Source of the DNA: Streptomyces sp. rh34
GTDB lineage: Bacteria; Actinomycetota; Actinomycetes; Streptomycetales; Streptomycetaceae
Direction of reading: 5' to 3'
DNA: 47,195 bases
NCBI RefSeq assembly: GCF_002551245.1
Contig: NZ_NTGZ01000022.1
Location: 3,016-50,210 of the forward strand
Position 1 is the first letter of the stretch; each line of letters starts with the position of its first letter. A program made the translations under genes and the position numbers. Below the pieces are notes generated by a model that worked only from the letters and a program-made list of their open reading frames with translations, was not told the DNA's origin and made no database searches. This document shows, piece after piece, positions 37,443-47,188 of this stretch.

Positions 37443-38198
37443 TCACCCCCTGTCGAGGGACACGTCGAGGCACACGGCGAACCGCTCCGCCAGCGACGCC
37501 CGCTGCGCCCGCACGAACGCCGCGTCCACCACCGCCCCGTGCCCCGGCACGTACAGCGCGTCCTCGCCGCCCAGCGCCAGCAGCCGCTCCAGCGCGGCCG
37601 GCCAGCGTGAGGTGATCGCGTCCCGGCCCGCCTGCGGCTCGCCCGACTCCTCGACCAGGTCGCCGCAGAACACCACCGGAGGCTCGCCGTCCGTGCCCGG
37701 CACCAGCGCCGCGAGGTCATGGCCGCTGTGCCCGGGGCCCACGTTCACCAGCAGCACCTGACGGCCGCCGCCCAGGTCGAGCGTCCAGTCGCCGCACACC
37801 TCGTGGTGCGGGACCACCAGCGTGTCCACCGACCGGGCCGCCTCGCCCTCCGGCACCCCGTGGCGCACCGCCGAGGCGCACAGTCCCTCCGCCCCGCCGC
37901 GCAGCAGGGCCGCGACGCCCACCGCCCCGTACACCTGGGCCCCGGCGAAAGCGGCGGTGCCCAGCACATGATCGAAGTGCGGATGGCTCAGTGCGATATG
38001 CGTCACTCTTCGCCCGAGCAGCGCCTCGGCCTGCCGCCGCAGCTCGACGCCCTCGCGCAGCGTGGCGCCGGTGTCGTACAGCAATGCGCCGTCCGGCCCG
38101 GCGGCCAGCGCGGCGGTGGCATCCCAGCCGGGGAGGCGCCGCCTGCCGATACCGTTGCCCAACCGCTCCCAGCCGAAGTCTTCCCAAGCGACGTCCAT
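37443..38198 (-). CDS. Metallo-beta-lactamase fold hydrolase
   Basis: 251 aa. The zinc motif HPHFDH is at 72-77, followed by GPGHSGHD, a GDLVEE aspartate and PGHGAVVD near the C-terminus, so both metal sites look complete. The substrate is unknown; glyoxalase II or lactonase-like activity is possible. TAGCGT lies exactly 6 bases before the ATG, indicating leaderless transcription. It diverges from hrcA across 163 bp, in which the CIRCE element and hrcA promoter lie. Confidence 0.88.
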   Translation of the reverse strand: MDVAWEDFGWERLGNGIGRRRLPGWDATAALAAGPDGALLYDTGATLREGVELRRQAEALLGRRVTHIALSHPHFDHVLGTAAFAGAQVYGAVGVAALLRGGAEGLCASAVRHGVPEGEAARSVDTLVVPHHEVCGDWTLDLGGGRQVLLVNVGPGHSGHDLAALVPGTDGEPPVVFCGDLVEESGEPQAGRDAITSRWPAALERLLALGGEDALYVPGHGAVVDAAFVRAQRASLAERFAVCLDVSLDRG

Positions 38199-38280
38199 AC
38201 CACGACGCTATCGGCAACGACCTGCGCGGTCTCGTGGGAGCGTGGCCGGTCGCCCTTGCCCCGGCCCCACCCCACCCCCG

Positions 38281-38326
38281 TACACTGACGGCGGGATTGC
38301 TGGCACTCCAACGCACCGAGTGCCAG
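38281..38326 (+). promoter_or_regulatory. CIRCE operator and promoter of hrcA-dnaJ
   Basis: CTGGCACTC (38300-38308), a 9-base spacer and GAGTGCCAG (38318-38326) form a perfect inverted repeat of CIRCE type (consensus TTAGCACTC-N9-GAGTGCTAA). TACACT (38281-38286) fits a -10 box, and transcription would start just before or within the operator. HrcA binds CIRCE and represses its own operon at normal temperature. Confidence 0.93.
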
Positions 38327-38361
38327 ACAGACACCGAGAATCACAGCTGGAGGTGTGCGCG

Positions 38362-39378
38362 ATGCTCAGCGAACGCAGACTCGAAGTGCTGCGCGCCATC
38401 GTCCAGGACTATGTCGGCACCGAGGAGCCCGTCGGCTCCAAGGCGCTGACCGAGCGGCACCGGCTGGGAGTCTCCCCGGCCACCGTCCGCAACGACATGG
38501 CCGTGCTGGAGGACGAGGGCTTCATCGCCCAGCCGCACACGAGCGCGGGACGCATCCCGACCGACAAGGGGTACCGCCTCTTCGTCGACAAGCTCGCGGG
38601 CGTCAAGCCGCTGTCGTCGCCCGAGCGGCGGGCCATCCAGAACTTCCTCGACGGCGCGGTCGACCTCGACGACGTGGTCGGCCGGACGGTGCGGCTGCTC
38701 GCGCAGCTGACCCGGCAGGTCGCCGTCGTGCAGTACCCCTCGCTGACCCGCTCGACGGTGCGGCACGTGGAACTGCTGGCGCTCGCCCCCGCCCGGCTGA
38801 TGCTCGTCCTGATCACGGACACCGGCCGGGTGGAACAGCGTATGATCGACTGTCCTGCGCCGTTCGGCGAGACATCGCTCGCGGATCTGCGGGCCCGGCT
38901 CAACAGCCGGGTCGTCGGACGCCGCTTCTCGGATGTCCCGCAATTGGTGCAGGAGCTGCCGGAATCCTTCGACAGCGAGGACCGCGGGACGGTTTCCACG
39001 GTTCTTTCCACCCTCCTCGAAACCCTGGTCGAGGAGACGGAGGAGCGGCTGATGATCGGCGGCACCTCCAACCTCACCCGCTTCGGACACGACTTCCCGG
39101 TGATGATCCGGCCGGTGCTGGAAGCACTGGAGGAACAGGTCGTCCTGCTGAAGCTGCTCGGTGAGGCAACGGACTCCGGCATGACCGTACGGATCGGGCA
39201 CGAGAACGCCCACGAGGGGCTCAACTCCACGTCCGTCGTCGCGGTCGGCTACGGTTCGGGCGACGAGGCAGTCGCCAAACTCGGCGTGGTCGGACCGACC
39301 CGCATGGACTACCCCGGAACGATGGGAGCGGTACGCGCAGTGGCACGTTACGTCGGACAGATCCTGGCGGAGTCGTAA
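38362..39378 (+). CDS. hrcA: Heat-inducible transcription repressor HrcA
   Basis: 338 aa. The N-terminal winged helix ([40 protein letters not shown]) recognises CIRCE. The GAF-like dimerisation part and insertion follow, and the C-terminus carries [20 protein letters not shown] typical of the family. Length is normal. The ATG has GGAGGT upstream. dnaJ begins at the base after the TAA, so the two form one operon under autoregulation through the CIRCE at 38300. Activity depends on GroEL in studied species. Confidence 0.98.
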   Translation: MLSERRLEVLRAIVQDYVGTEEPVGSKALTERHRLGVSPATVRNDMAVLEDEGFIAQPHTSAGRIPTDKGYRLFVDKLAGVKPLSSPERRAIQNFLDGAVDLDDVVGRTVRLLAQLTRQVAVVQYPSLTRSTVRHVELLALAPARLMLVLITDTGRVEQRMIDCPAPFGETSLADLRARLNSRVVGRRFSDVPQLVQELPESFDSEDRGTVSTVLSTLLETLVEETEERLMIGGTSNLTRFGHDFPVMIRPVLEALEEQVVLLKLLGEATDSGMTVRIGHENAHEGLNSTSVVAVGYGSGDEAVAKLGVVGPTRMDYPGTMGAVRAVARYVGQILAES

Positions 39379-40521
39379 GTGGCCACGGACTACTACGCCG
39401 TACTCGGCGTGCGCCGCGACGCATCTCAGGACGAGATCAAGAAGGCATTCCGTCGGCTCGCACGCGAGCTGCACCCGGATGTCAACCCGGACCCGAAGAC
39501 CCAGGAGCGGTTCAAGGAGATCAACGCCGCTTACGAGGTTCTCTCGGACCCGCAGAAGAAGCAGGTCTACGACCTCGGCGGCGACCCGCTCTCCGCCGGT
39601 GGCGGCGGCGGTGGCGGCGCGGGAGGTTTCGGAGCCGGCGGCTTCGGCAACTTCTCCGACATCATGGACGCGTTCTTCGGCAACGCCGCGCAGCGCGGGC
39701 CCCGTTCGCGGACCCGGAGGGGCCAGGACGCCATGATCCGGCTGGAGATCGACCTCAACGAGGCGGCCTTCGGCACCACCAAGGACATCCAGGTCGACAC
39801 GGCCGTCGTCTGCACCACCTGCAGCGGCGAGGGCGCGGCCCCCGGCACCTCCGCCCAGACCTGTGACATGTGTCGCGGGCGCGGCGAGGTCTCGCAGGTC
39901 ACCCGGTCCTTCCTGGGCCAGGTCATGACCTCGCGGCCCTGCCCGCAGTGCCAGGGTTTCGGCACGGTCGTGCCCACCCCGTGCCCGGAGTGCGCCGGCG
40001 ACGGCCGCATCCGTTCGCGGCGCACCCTGACCGTGAAGATCCCCGCGGGCGTCGACAACGGCACCCGTATCCAGCTCGCCGGCGAGGGAGAGGTCGGCCC
40101 CGGCGGCGGCCCTCCCGGCGATCTGTACGTGGAGATCCACGAACTGCCGCACGCCGTGTTCCAGCGGCGCGGCGACGATCTGCACTGCACGGTCACCATC
40201 CCCATGACGGCCGCGGCCCTCGGCACCAAGTGCCCGCTGGAGACGCTGGACGGCCTGGAGGAGATCGACATCCGGCCCGGCACCCAGTCCGGCCAGTCCG
40301 TGCCCCTGCACGGGCGGGGCATCACCCACCTGCGGGGCGGCGGCCGGGGCGACCTGATCGTGCACGTCGAGGTGACGACCCCGTCCAAGCTCGACGCGGA
40401 ACAGGAGCGGCTGCTGCGGGAGTTCTCCAAGCTGCGCGGCGAGGAACGGCCCTTGGGTCAGTTTCAGCCAGGTCAGCAGGGTCTCTTCTCCCGCCTGAAG
40501 GACGCGTTCAACGGCCGCTGA
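39379..40521 (+). CDS. dnaJ: Molecular chaperone DnaJ
   Basis: 380 aa type I Hsp40 that delivers substrates to DnaK. The J domain carries HPD at 32-34 ([14 protein letters not shown]), followed by a Gly/Phe region (about 73-95), four zinc CxxCxGxG units between about 144 and 210 ([32 protein letters not shown]), and the C-terminal substrate domain. The GTG start abuts the hrcA stop. This is the hrcA-linked copy; Streptomyces carry another dnaJ in the dnaK operon. Confidence 0.97.
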   Translation: MATDYYAVLGVRRDASQDEIKKAFRRLARELHPDVNPDPKTQERFKEINAAYEVLSDPQKKQVYDLGGDPLSAGGGGGGGAGGFGAGGFGNFSDIMDAFFGNAAQRGPRSRTRRGQDAMIRLEIDLNEAAFGTTKDIQVDTAVVCTTCSGEGAAPGTSAQTCDMCRGRGEVSQVTRSFLGQVMTSRPCPQCQGFGTVVPTPCPECAGDGRIRSRRTLTVKIPAGVDNGTRIQLAGEGEVGPGGGPPGDLYVEIHELPHAVFQRRGDDLHCTVTIPMTAAALGTKCPLETLDGLEEIDIRPGTQSGQSVPLHGRGITHLRGGGRGDLIVHVEVTTPSKLDAEQERLLREFSKLRGEERPLGQFQPGQQGLFSRLKDAFNGR

Positions 40522-40540
40522 ACCGCTTTCCGCCTTTCAC

Positions 40541-40577
40541 CGCACCGCCCGTCGGTTCCGAACCGGCGGGCGGTGCG
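40541..40577 (+). terminator. Terminator after dnaJ
   Basis: 17-base arms (40541-40557 with 40561-40577) pair with one G-U wobble around a CCG loop, starting 19 bases after the stop. Confidence 0.82.
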
Positions 40578-40654
40578 GCGTACGGCGGGAGAACCGGTCA
40601 CGGTGTCGCCTGGCTGATTCGGCCCTGTTGGACGGGACGTGGCACGATGCGGTC

Positions 40655-41728
40655 ATGTCCTCCGAGTTGACCGATCTCTGCCGGTATCCGATCGTGCAGG
40701 CCCCGATGGCGGGCGGCACGTCCGGGCCCCAGCTCGCCGGGGCCGTCGCCGAGGCCGGCGGGCTCGGATTCCTGGCCGCCGGGTACAAAACGGCGGACGG
40801 GATGTACAACGAGATCAAGCAGCTGCGCCGGCTCACCGGCGGACCGTTCGGCGTCAACCTCTTCATGCCGCAGCCCGCGCTCGCCGACCCCAGCGCCGTC
40901 GAGGTCTACCGCCACCAGCTCGCCGGAGAGGCCGCCTGGTACGAGACCCCGCTCGGCGACCCGGACAGCAGCGGCGACGACGGCTACGAGGCGAAGGTCG
41001 CGATCCTGCTGGAGGACCCGGTTCCGGTCGTCTCCTTCACCTTCGGCTGCCCGACCCGCGACACCCTGGACGCCTTCGCCAGGGCCGGGACGCACACCAT
41101 CGTCACGGTCACCTCGGCCGAGGAGGCCCGGAGCGCCCAGTGGGCGGGCGCCGACACCGTCTGCGTCCAGGGTGTCGAGGCGGGCGGCCACCTGTCCACC
41201 CACCGCGACGACCCGCAGCTCGACCAGACCGGCACCGGACTGCTCTCCCTCATCACCCAGGTCCGCGAGACCGTGCAGATCCCCATCGTCGCGGCCGGCG
41301 GCCTGATGCGCGGCGCGCAGATCGCCGCCGTCCTCGCGGCGGGCGCGGACGCCGCCCAGCTCGGCACCGCCTTCCTGGTCTGCCCCGAGTCCGGGGCGCA
41401 CCCGCTGCACAAGCAGGCCCTGACCAACCCGCTGTTCGTCCGCACCGAGCTGACCCGTGCCTTCTCCGGGCGGCCCGCCCGCGGCCTGGTCAACCGCTTC
41501 GTCCGCGAACACGGCCCCTACGCCCCCGCCGCCTACCCCCAGGTCCACTACGTCACCAGCGGGCTGCGCCGGGCCGCCGCCAAGGCCGGGGACGCCCAGG
41601 GCATGGCCCTGTGGGCCGGACAGGGCCACCGGATGGCCCGGGAACTGACCGCGGGCGAGCTGATCGAGCTGCTCGCCGCCGAACTGGAGGCCGCCCGGTC
41701 GGCCCTGAGCGTGAGGAGCCCCCGGTGA
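40655..41728 (+). CDS. Nitronate monooxygenase family FMN protein
   Basis: 357 aa TIM barrel. It starts YPIVQAPMAGGTSGPQLAGA, then has SFTFGCPT, VCVQGVEAGGH (catalytic His region), VAAGGLMRG and AGADAAQLGTAF for flavin phosphate binding. This is the 2-nitropropane dioxygenase fold, which oxidises alkyl nitronates, although many members have other substrates. The ATG at 40655 follows CACGAT by 6 bases, and an in-frame ATG at 40628 is less likely. Its stop overlaps the rsmE start, so the two are cotranslated, a linkage that has no clear metabolic reason. Confidence 0.9.
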   Translation: MSSELTDLCRYPIVQAPMAGGTSGPQLAGAVAEAGGLGFLAAGYKTADGMYNEIKQLRRLTGGPFGVNLFMPQPALADPSAVEVYRHQLAGEAAWYETPLGDPDSSGDDGYEAKVAILLEDPVPVVSFTFGCPTRDTLDAFARAGTHTIVTVTSAEEARSAQWAGADTVCVQGVEAGGHLSTHRDDPQLDQTGTGLLSLITQVRETVQIPIVAAGGLMRGAQIAAVLAAGADAAQLGTAFLVCPESGAHPLHKQALTNPLFVRTELTRAFSGRPARGLVNRFVREHGPYAPAAYPQVHYVTSGLRRAAAKAGDAQGMALWAGQGHRMARELTAGELIELLAAELEAARSALSVRSPR

Positions 41729-42471
41729 CCGCACCGGTCTTCGTCGTCGAACGGATGCCCGCCGGGCCGGAGTTCGTCCTGGAGGGACCAGAGGGACGGC
41801 ACGCCGTCTCCGTCAAGCGGCTTCAGCCCGGCGAGGACGTCGTCCTCACCGACGGGCTCGGCCACTGGGCGGAGGGCGTCGTGCGGGCCGCCGAGGGCAA
41901 GGACCGGCTCACGGTCACCGGCCTCGACACCATCCACGAGGAGCCCGCGCCCGCCCCGCGGATCACCGTCGTCCAGGCGCTCCCCAAGGGCGACCGCGGC
42001 GAGCTGGCGGTCGAGACGATGACCGAGACCGGCGTCGACGCGATCGTGCCCTGGCAGGCGGCCCGCTGCATCACCCAGTGGAAGGGCGAGCGAGGCGCCA
42101 AGGCCCTGACGAAGTGGCGCAGTACGGCGAGGGAGGCGGGAAAGCAGTCGCGCCGGGTCCGCTTCCCCGAGGTGACCGACGCCCTGACGACCAAACAGGT
42201 CGCCGCCCTGCTCGCCGCCGCCGACTTCGCCGGGGTCCTCCACGAGGACCGTGACCACGACAGCACCCCCCTCGCCACCGCCGAACTCCCGGCCTCCGGC
42301 AGCCTCGTGCTCGTCGTCGGACCGGAGGGCGGCGTCTCCCCGCAGGAACTGACCGCCTTCGCCGGGGCGGGCGCCCGCCCCTACCGGCTCGGCCGCAGCG
42401 TGCTGCGCACCTCCACCGCCGGGACGGCCGCGACCGCGCTGCTGCTGGGGCGGACCGGGCGCTGGGGCTGA
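41725..42471 (+). CDS. rsmE: 16S rRNA (uracil(1498)-N(3))-methyltransferase
   Basis: 248 aa SPOUT-class methyltransferase that modifies U1498 of 16S rRNA. An N-terminal PUA-like domain (EGRHAVSVKRLQPGEDV) precedes the knotted domain with ITVVQALPKGDRGELAVE, the AdoMet-binding LVLVVGPEGGVSPQEL and the C-terminal LGRSVLRTSTAGTAA. GTGA gives a 4-base overlap with the previous stop and an AGGAG lies upstream. Full length. Confidence 0.95.
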   Translation: MTAPVFVVERMPAGPEFVLEGPEGRHAVSVKRLQPGEDVVLTDGLGHWAEGVVRAAEGKDRLTVTGLDTIHEEPAPAPRITVVQALPKGDRGELAVETMTETGVDAIVPWQAARCITQWKGERGAKALTKWRSTAREAGKQSRRVRFPEVTDALTTKQVAALLAAADFAGVLHEDRDHDSTPLATAELPASGSLVLVVGPEGGVSPQELTAFAGAGARPYRLGRSVLRTSTAGTAATALLLGRTGRWG

Positions 42472-42558
42472 CAGCGGGCGGGGCACCGCACCCCGGACGC
42501 GCGGGGCCCGGCGATAGCATGCCCCTGTACTGATCACCAGCGACGAGGAGGCCCGGCC

Positions 42559-42918
42559 ATGGCGGGAGAGCCGCAGTCCGACTGTCTGTTCTGCAAGATC
42601 GTCTCGGGAGACATCCCGGCGACCATCGTCCGCGAGAGCGAGACCACCGTCGCCTTCCGCGACATCAACCCGCAAGCCCCGACCCACGTCCTGGTCATCC
42701 CCAAGGTCCACTACCCGGACGCCGCCTCCCTCGCCACCGCCGAACCGCAGATCGCCGCGGACGTCCTGCGCGAGGCCGGAGAGGTCGCCGCCGAGGAGAA
42801 GGTCGACGGCAGCGGCTACCGGATCATCCTCAACACGGGATCCGGCGCCGGCCAGACCGTCTTCCACGCCCACGCACACGTCCTGGGCGGCCGCGGCCTC
42901 CAGTGGCCTCCCGGATAA
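42559..42918 (+). CDS. HIT family protein (HINT-type nucleotide hydrolase)
   Basis: 119 aa. Hydrolyses purine nucleoside phosphoramidates or adenylated lysine in studied HINT proteins. The histidine triad is [11 protein letters not shown] at 101-111, with catalytic His at 107. An N-terminal CLFC (9-12) may bind zinc with downstream histidines. The ATG has GAGGAG upstream, and TAGCAT (42515-42520) is the likely -10 box. Three genes on, RNase Z follows after 14 bases. Confidence 0.94.
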   Translation: MAGEPQSDCLFCKIVSGDIPATIVRESETTVAFRDINPQAPTHVLVIPKVHYPDAASLATAEPQIAADVLREAGEVAAEEKVDGSGYRIILNTGSGAGQTVFHAHAHVLGGRGLQWPPG

Positions 42919-42932
42919 CGGAGCCCTCCACC

Positions 42933-43847
42933 ATGTCCGTACGCGAGCTGGTGGTGCTCGGCACCGCCAGCCAGGTGCCCACCCGGCACCGCAACCACAA
43001 CGGCTACCTGCTGCGCTGGGACGGCGAGGGCATCCTCTTCGATCCCGGCGAGGGTACCCAGCGCCAGATGCTGCGGGCCGGGGTCGCCGCGCACGACATC
43101 GACCGGATCTGCGTCACCCACTTCCACGGCGACCACTCCCTCGGCCTCGCCGGGGTGATCCAGCGGATCAACCTCGACCAGGTGCCGCACCCGGTGACCG
43201 CGCACTACCCGGCGAGCGGGCAGCACTTCTTCGACCGGCTGCGGTACGCCACCGCCTACCGCGAGACCGTCGAGCTGAACCAGGCACCGGTCGCCGGAAC
43301 CGGCACAGTCCTCGCCACCACCCCCGCGTACACCCTGGACAGCGCGAAGCTCTCGCACCCCGTCGAGTCGTACGGCTACCGCCTCACCGAGCCCGACACC
43401 CGGCGCATGCTGCCCGCCCTGCTGAAGGAGCACGGCATCGCCGGACCGGACGTGGGCCGCCTCCAGCGCGAGGGCGTCCTCGGCGGCGTCACGCTGGAGC
43501 AGGTCTCCGAGGAACGGCGCGGGCAGCGGTTCGCGTTCGTCATGGACACCCGGCTCTGCGACGGGGTCTACACGCTCGCCGAGGGCTGCGACATGCTCGT
43601 CATCGAGTCGACCTTCCTCGACGAGGACGAGAAGCTGGCCGTCGACCACGGGCACCTGACCGCCGGACAGGCCGCCCGGGTGGCGAAGGAGTCGGGCGTC
43701 CGCCACCTCGTGCTGACCCACTTCTCCCAGCGCTACGGCGACCCCGAACTCTTCGAGACCCAGGCCCGCGCCGCCGGCTTCGACGGCGAACTCACCGTCG
43801 CGCAGGACCTGATCCGGGTCCCGCTCCCCACCCGGCACCACCCCTGA
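42933..43847 (+). CDS. rnz: Ribonuclease Z (tRNA 3' processing)
   Basis: 304 aa metallo-beta-lactamase. [18 protein letters not shown] at 10-27 matches the RNase Z PTxxRN signature, the zinc motif is THFHGDH at 62-68, and a third-quarter ESTF and [11 protein letters not shown] segment completes the active site. RNase Z cleaves tRNA precursors after the discriminator base where CCA is not encoded, which fits the tRNA-Ala genes here. The ATG at 42933 has CGGAG upstream. Slightly shorter exosite arms than in Bacillus cannot be judged by eye. Confidence 0.88.
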   Translation: MSVRELVVLGTASQVPTRHRNHNGYLLRWDGEGILFDPGEGTQRQMLRAGVAAHDIDRICVTHFHGDHSLGLAGVIQRINLDQVPHPVTAHYPASGQHFFDRLRYATAYRETVELNQAPVAGTGTVLATTPAYTLDSAKLSHPVESYGYRLTEPDTRRMLPALLKEHGIAGPDVGRLQREGVLGGVTLEQVSEERRGQRFAFVMDTRLCDGVYTLAEGCDMLVIESTFLDEDEKLAVDHGHLTAGQAARVAKESGVRHLVLTHFSQRYGDPELFETQARAAGFDGELTVAQDLIRVPLPTRHHP

Positions 43848-43876
43848 TCCGACCCCACCCCTGTTTGCGAGACACC

Positions 43877-44869
43877 GTGCACCTCCCCAAGGCAGAACTC
43901 CACCTCCACATCGAAGGCACCCTCGAACCCGAGCTGGCCTTCGCTCTCGCGGAGCGCAACGAGGTGGCCCTGCCCTACGCCACCACCGACGAACTGCGCG
44001 CCGCCTACGAGTTCGAGGACCTCCAGTCCTTCCTGGACCTGTACTACGCGCTGATGGCCGTCCTGCGCACCGAGGACGACTTCGCCGAGCTCGTCGACGC
44101 CTACCTCGCCCGCGCCGCCGCCCAGGGCGTCCGGCACGCCGAGATCTTCTTCGACCCCCAGGCCCACACCGCCCGGGGCGTCCCGATCGGCACCGTCATC
44201 GAGGGGATCGGCCGGGCGCTGGAGCGCAGCGAGGAGAAGCACGGCGTCTCCACCCAGCTGATCATGTGCTTCCTGCGCGACCTCTCCGCCGAATCGGCCC
44301 TCGGCACCCTGGACGCGGCGAAGCCGTATCTGCATCGGATCAGCGCGATCGGCCTGGACTCCGCCGAGGTCGGCCACCCGCCCGCCAAGTTCCGTGAGGT
44401 GTACGAGGCGGCCACCGCCCTCGGCCTGCGCAAGGTGGCCCACGCGGGCGAGGAGGGCCCGCCGGAGTACATCAGGCAGGCCCTGGACGTCCTCGGCGTC
44501 GAGCGCATCGATCACGGGCTGCGCTGCCTGGAGGACCCGGAGCTGGTGAAGCGGCTGGTCGCCGACCGGGTGCCGCTCACGCTCTGCCCGCTGTCCAACG
44601 TGAGGCTGCGCACGGTCGACACGCTGGGGGACCACCCCCTGCCGAAGATGATGGCCGCCGGACTCCTGTGCACGGTGAACTCCGACGACCCCGCCTACTT
44701 CGGCGGGTACGCCGGGGACAACTTCGACGCCGTCCGCGACGCGCTCGGCCTGGACCCGGAGCACCTGCGCGCCCTGGCCCGGAACTCCTTCGAAGCGGCC
44801 TTCCTCGACCACGACGAGGAGCGCCGGGCGCGCTATCTGTCCGAGGTCGAGGCGTACGCGTTCGACTGA
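43877..44869 (+). CDS. Adenine/adenosine deaminase
   Basis: 330 aa amidohydrolase. HLHIEGT at 9-15 is the metal motif. HAGEEGPP, ERIDHGLRCL and VNSDDPAYFGGY follow. The last motif is NSDDPAYFGG, which in characterised proteins marks adenine deaminases of the adenosine-deaminase superfamily, whereas adenosine deaminases tend to have NTDDP. The start could be GTG 43877 (GAGACACC upstream) or TTG 43865. The 3' end overlaps the convergent MFS gene by 37 bp. Purine salvage is the likely role. Confidence 0.88.
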   Translation: MHLPKAELHLHIEGTLEPELAFALAERNEVALPYATTDELRAAYEFEDLQSFLDLYYALMAVLRTEDDFAELVDAYLARAAAQGVRHAEIFFDPQAHTARGVPIGTVIEGIGRALERSEEKHGVSTQLIMCFLRDLSAESALGTLDAAKPYLHRISAIGLDSAEVGHPPAKFREVYEAATALGLRKVAHAGEEGPPEYIRQALDVLGVERIDHGLRCLEDPELVKRLVADRVPLTLCPLSNVRLRTVDTLGDHPLPKMMAAGLLCTVNSDDPAYFGGYAGDNFDAVRDALGLDPEHLRALARNSFEAAFLDHDEERRARYLSEVEAYAFD

Positions 44870-46194
44870 CCGGAACCGCCGTCCGGACCGGCCGTCCGGA
44901 TCGCGCTGCGCACCAGCCGCCTGCGCCGCAGGGCCGGTACGCGCAGCTCCGTGACGGCCTGCTCCGGTGAGCCGAGCTTCGGCACCGCGCCGGGCAGGCT
45001 CCCGGTGGTGGCGGCGAGCAGGGCGGCCGGGGCGCCACCACGACGGCGCACCGAACCGGGCACCAGCGGACGGCCGCCGGTGTGCAGCGCCACGGCGGTC
45101 ACCGGGGCGGCGACCAGCAGGGTGGCCGCCCCCAGGATCAGCCCCATCACCGGATATCCGGCCTCCTCGGAGAGCACGCTGCCCAGCAGCGGACCGCAGG
45201 CCACCCCCACGGAGGAGGCGGAGCCCGCCAGCACCGCCCAACGGCCGCGCACGTCCAGGGAGGCGGCCAGCCCGATGAGGTAGGAGAGGACCACCGGGTA
45301 GACGGTGTTCCACATGATCTCCCCGGTCGCGAACGATCCGAGGTCCCGGGCCGAGGAGCTGAGCACGATGCTCGCCGCGATGACCACGGTCCCCAGCCCG
45401 ATCGGCACCGCCCGGCCGAGCCGCGCCCCGAGCAGCCCGGCACCCGTCACACCGAGCAGACCCGCGCCGAGCGCGGCGGCGAACACCGCGCCGACGGTGA
45501 CCTCGGACAGCCCCGCCTGGACCAGGCCGATGCGGCTGCTCACGCCCCACAGCGCGTTCTGCGCCATGGACCAGACGAGCATGCCGCCCGCCAGAACGAG
45601 CCCGGAGCGACGGTGCGGGAGCCGGCCGGTGACCGGTGAGGCGGTCTCCTCCGCCGTCGTCGCCCCGCCGAGCCGGGCGGTCGCGGGCCAGACCAGCACG
45701 GCGACCAGGGCGATCGCGGCGAACGGCAGCCGGTGGCCGCCGCCCAGGTGGGGGATCGTCAGATAGAGGACGCCCGCGGTGGCGGACACGGTGAGCAGCC
45801 CGAGCGAGGACGTCCGGTGCGGGTCGCGCCGGGCGGCGATCCCGGCCGCGGCGACCGCCGTCGCCGTGCCGGAGCCGAAGCCGCCGACCACCACACCGAG
45901 CACCACCAGCGGTACGGACCCGGCGAGCGCGGCGCAGCCGTAACCGACGGTGGCCAGCACCAGACCGAAGCGGGCGGGGGTGCGCGCCCCGTACCGCTCG
46001 ACCCGGCCCGCCAGGGAGAAGCCGGCGCCGGCCGAGCTGATGAGCAGGGCGCTGCCGACGAGACCCGCCTGGGCGGGACTCAGCCCCAGGTGGGCGCTGA
46101 GCCGGCCGACGACGGTGGGGAGCAGGTAGGAGGCGAGGTAACCGGCGGTGAACACGGCCACCAGGGGCCACGCGGCGCCAGGGCGCGAGGACAT
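44833..46194 (-). CDS. MFS transporter
   Basis: 453 aa with about 12 predicted membrane helices (LVAVFTAGYLASYLLPTVVG, SLGLLTVSATAGVLYLTIP, SGLVLAGGMLVWSMAQNALW and others). The conserved loop after helix 2 reads LAGRVERYGARTP, resembling the MFS motif A. A 60-residue charged tail follows the last helix. The ATG at 46194 has AGGAA 5 bases upstream, and an in-frame start at 46212 is possible. The substrate is unknown. It lies divergent from a PfkB-type kinase gene, which suggests sugar or nucleoside uptake, but the purine deaminase is also close. Confidence 0.85.
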   Translation of the reverse strand: MSSRPGAAWPLVAVFTAGYLASYLLPTVVGRLSAHLGLSPAQAGLVGSALLISSAGAGFSLAGRVERYGARTPARFGLVLATVGYGCAALAGSVPLVVLGVVVGGFGSGTATAVAAAGIAARRDPHRTSSLGLLTVSATAGVLYLTIPHLGGGHRLPFAAIALVAVLVWPATARLGGATTAEETASPVTGRLPHRRSGLVLAGGMLVWSMAQNALWGVSSRIGLVQAGLSEVTVGAVFAAALGAGLLGVTGAGLLGARLGRAVPIGLGTVVIAASIVLSSSARDLGSFATGEIMWNTVYPVVLSYLIGLAASLDVRGRWAVLAGSASSVGVACGPLLGSVLSEEAGYPVMGLILGAATLLVAAPVTAVALHTGGRPLVPGSVRRRGGAPAALLAATTGSLPGAVPKLGSPEQAVTELRVPALRRRRLVRSAIRTAGPDGGSGQSNAYASTSDR

Positions 46195-46374
46195 GGGCGT
46201 TCCTGAAGACATGCCTGAGCAGGCAGGAGGGAGGGGAGGGGTGGAGCGGGGCACAGCGAAGCGAGCGTGGGCATGCGAAGGCATGGGGTGGTGCAGTGGT
46301 TTGCAGCGAGATGCTGAGATATGCGGCTCTCGTCGGAGAAGGCCCCCGAAGGTGCTCGCGGGGCAATTTGTATC

Positions 46375-46471
46375 AAGCGCTTCCGACTCCCCGAAAGCCG
46401 CCTCGCTGTGATCCGGGTCACTTATGCGTTTATGCAGGAAAACCCCGGGTATTAGCGCATGTTTATGCAGG
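46375..46471. promoter_or_regulatory. Regulatory elements between the MFS and PfkB genes
   Basis: AAGCGCTT (46375-46382) is an 8-bp palindrome of the CG-centred type used by LacI-family regulators. GTTTATGCAGG occurs at 46428-46438 and again at 46461-46471, 33 bp apart (about three helical turns). TTATGC also occurs at 46422. The 400-bp gap otherwise shows no gene. Confidence 0.35.
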
Positions 46472-46594
46472 TCAGGCGTGCTGCGAACACATGGCCGCGG
46501 ACGCTGCGTTCCCACGGGCGTATCGGGCAGACTGGCCGCACCTCACACGGTCCGGATCCCGCCGAGATCCGCCGCACGACCCCGGGAGCGCACG

Positions 46595-47188
46595 GTGAGC
46601 ACAGACACTCCGGGTATCGACCCGCTACAGGCGCTGCGCGCCCCCCGGGACCCCGCCTGCGACGTCTTCCTGACGGGCCCGGTCTTCCTGGACATCATCT
46701 TCACCGGCCTGGACAGCGCCCCCGTGCGCGGAACCGAGTCCTGGGCGCGCGGCATGGGCTCCAGCCCCGGCGGCGTCGCCAACATGGCCACCGCCCTCGC
46801 CCGCCTCGGCCTGCGCACCTCACTCGCCGCCGCCTTCGGCGACGACCACTACGGGGAGTACTGCTGGGACGCCCTCGAACAGGGCGAGGGAATCGACCTG
46901 TCGATGTCGCACACCGTCCCCGGCTGGCACTCCCCGGTCACCGTCTCCATGGCGTACGAGGGTGAGCGCACGATGGTCTCGCACGGCCACGAGGCACCCG
47001 CCCCCACCGGAGCCGCCGTCCGCACCGGAACTGCCGCGTCCACCGGAGCCGCCACGTCCGCCGGAGCCGCCGCCCGCACCGGAGCTTCCCCGTCCGCCGG
47101 AACCCCCGCCCCCGCCCCGGCCTTCCCGCACTCCCCGCCGCGCCCCCGCGCCGCCATCGCCCCACCTCTCTCTTCTACACACCTCTGA
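46595..47188 (+). CDS. PfkB family carbohydrate kinase, 3' truncated at contig end
   Basis: The first part of a ribokinase-type sugar or nucleoside kinase: VFLTGPVFLDIIF, GSSPGGVANMATALARLG (PfkB signature 1), AFGDDHYGEYCWDAL and GWHSPVTVSMAYEGERT. The GTG at 46595 has GGGAG upstream. The catalytic GAGD and C-terminal half are missing. The apparent stop at 47186-47188 lies inside sequencing-adapter sequence (47166-47195), so it is not biological. Before it, six 18-bp repeats encode a TGAA-type insertion (about residues 138-173) not expected in this family. The real gene continues beyond the window. Confidence 0.85.
   Translation: MSTDTPGIDPLQALRAPRDPACDVFLTGPVFLDIIFTGLDSAPVRGTESWARGMGSSPGGVANMATALARLGLRTSLAAAFGDDHYGEYCWDALEQGEGIDLSMSHTVPGWHSPVTVSMAYEGERTMVSHGHEAPAPTGAAVRTGTAASTGAATSAGAAARTGASPSAGTPAPAPAFPHSPPRPRAAIAPPLSSTHL
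47006..47113 (+). repeat. Six 18-bp tandem repeats in the PfkB gene
   Basis: Units begin (A/G)CCGGA every 18 bases from 47006 to 47113 and encode the six-residue pattern TGAAxx (TGAAVR, TGTAAS, TGAATS, AGAAAR, TGASPS, AGTPAP). They are in frame, GC-rich and adjacent to the contig end. Confidence 0.85.

Noticed and set aside
46422..46471. ArgR (ARG box) site suggested by TATGCA-like repeats
   Set aside because: The full 20-base imperfect palindrome is absent and neighbouring genes have no arginine role.
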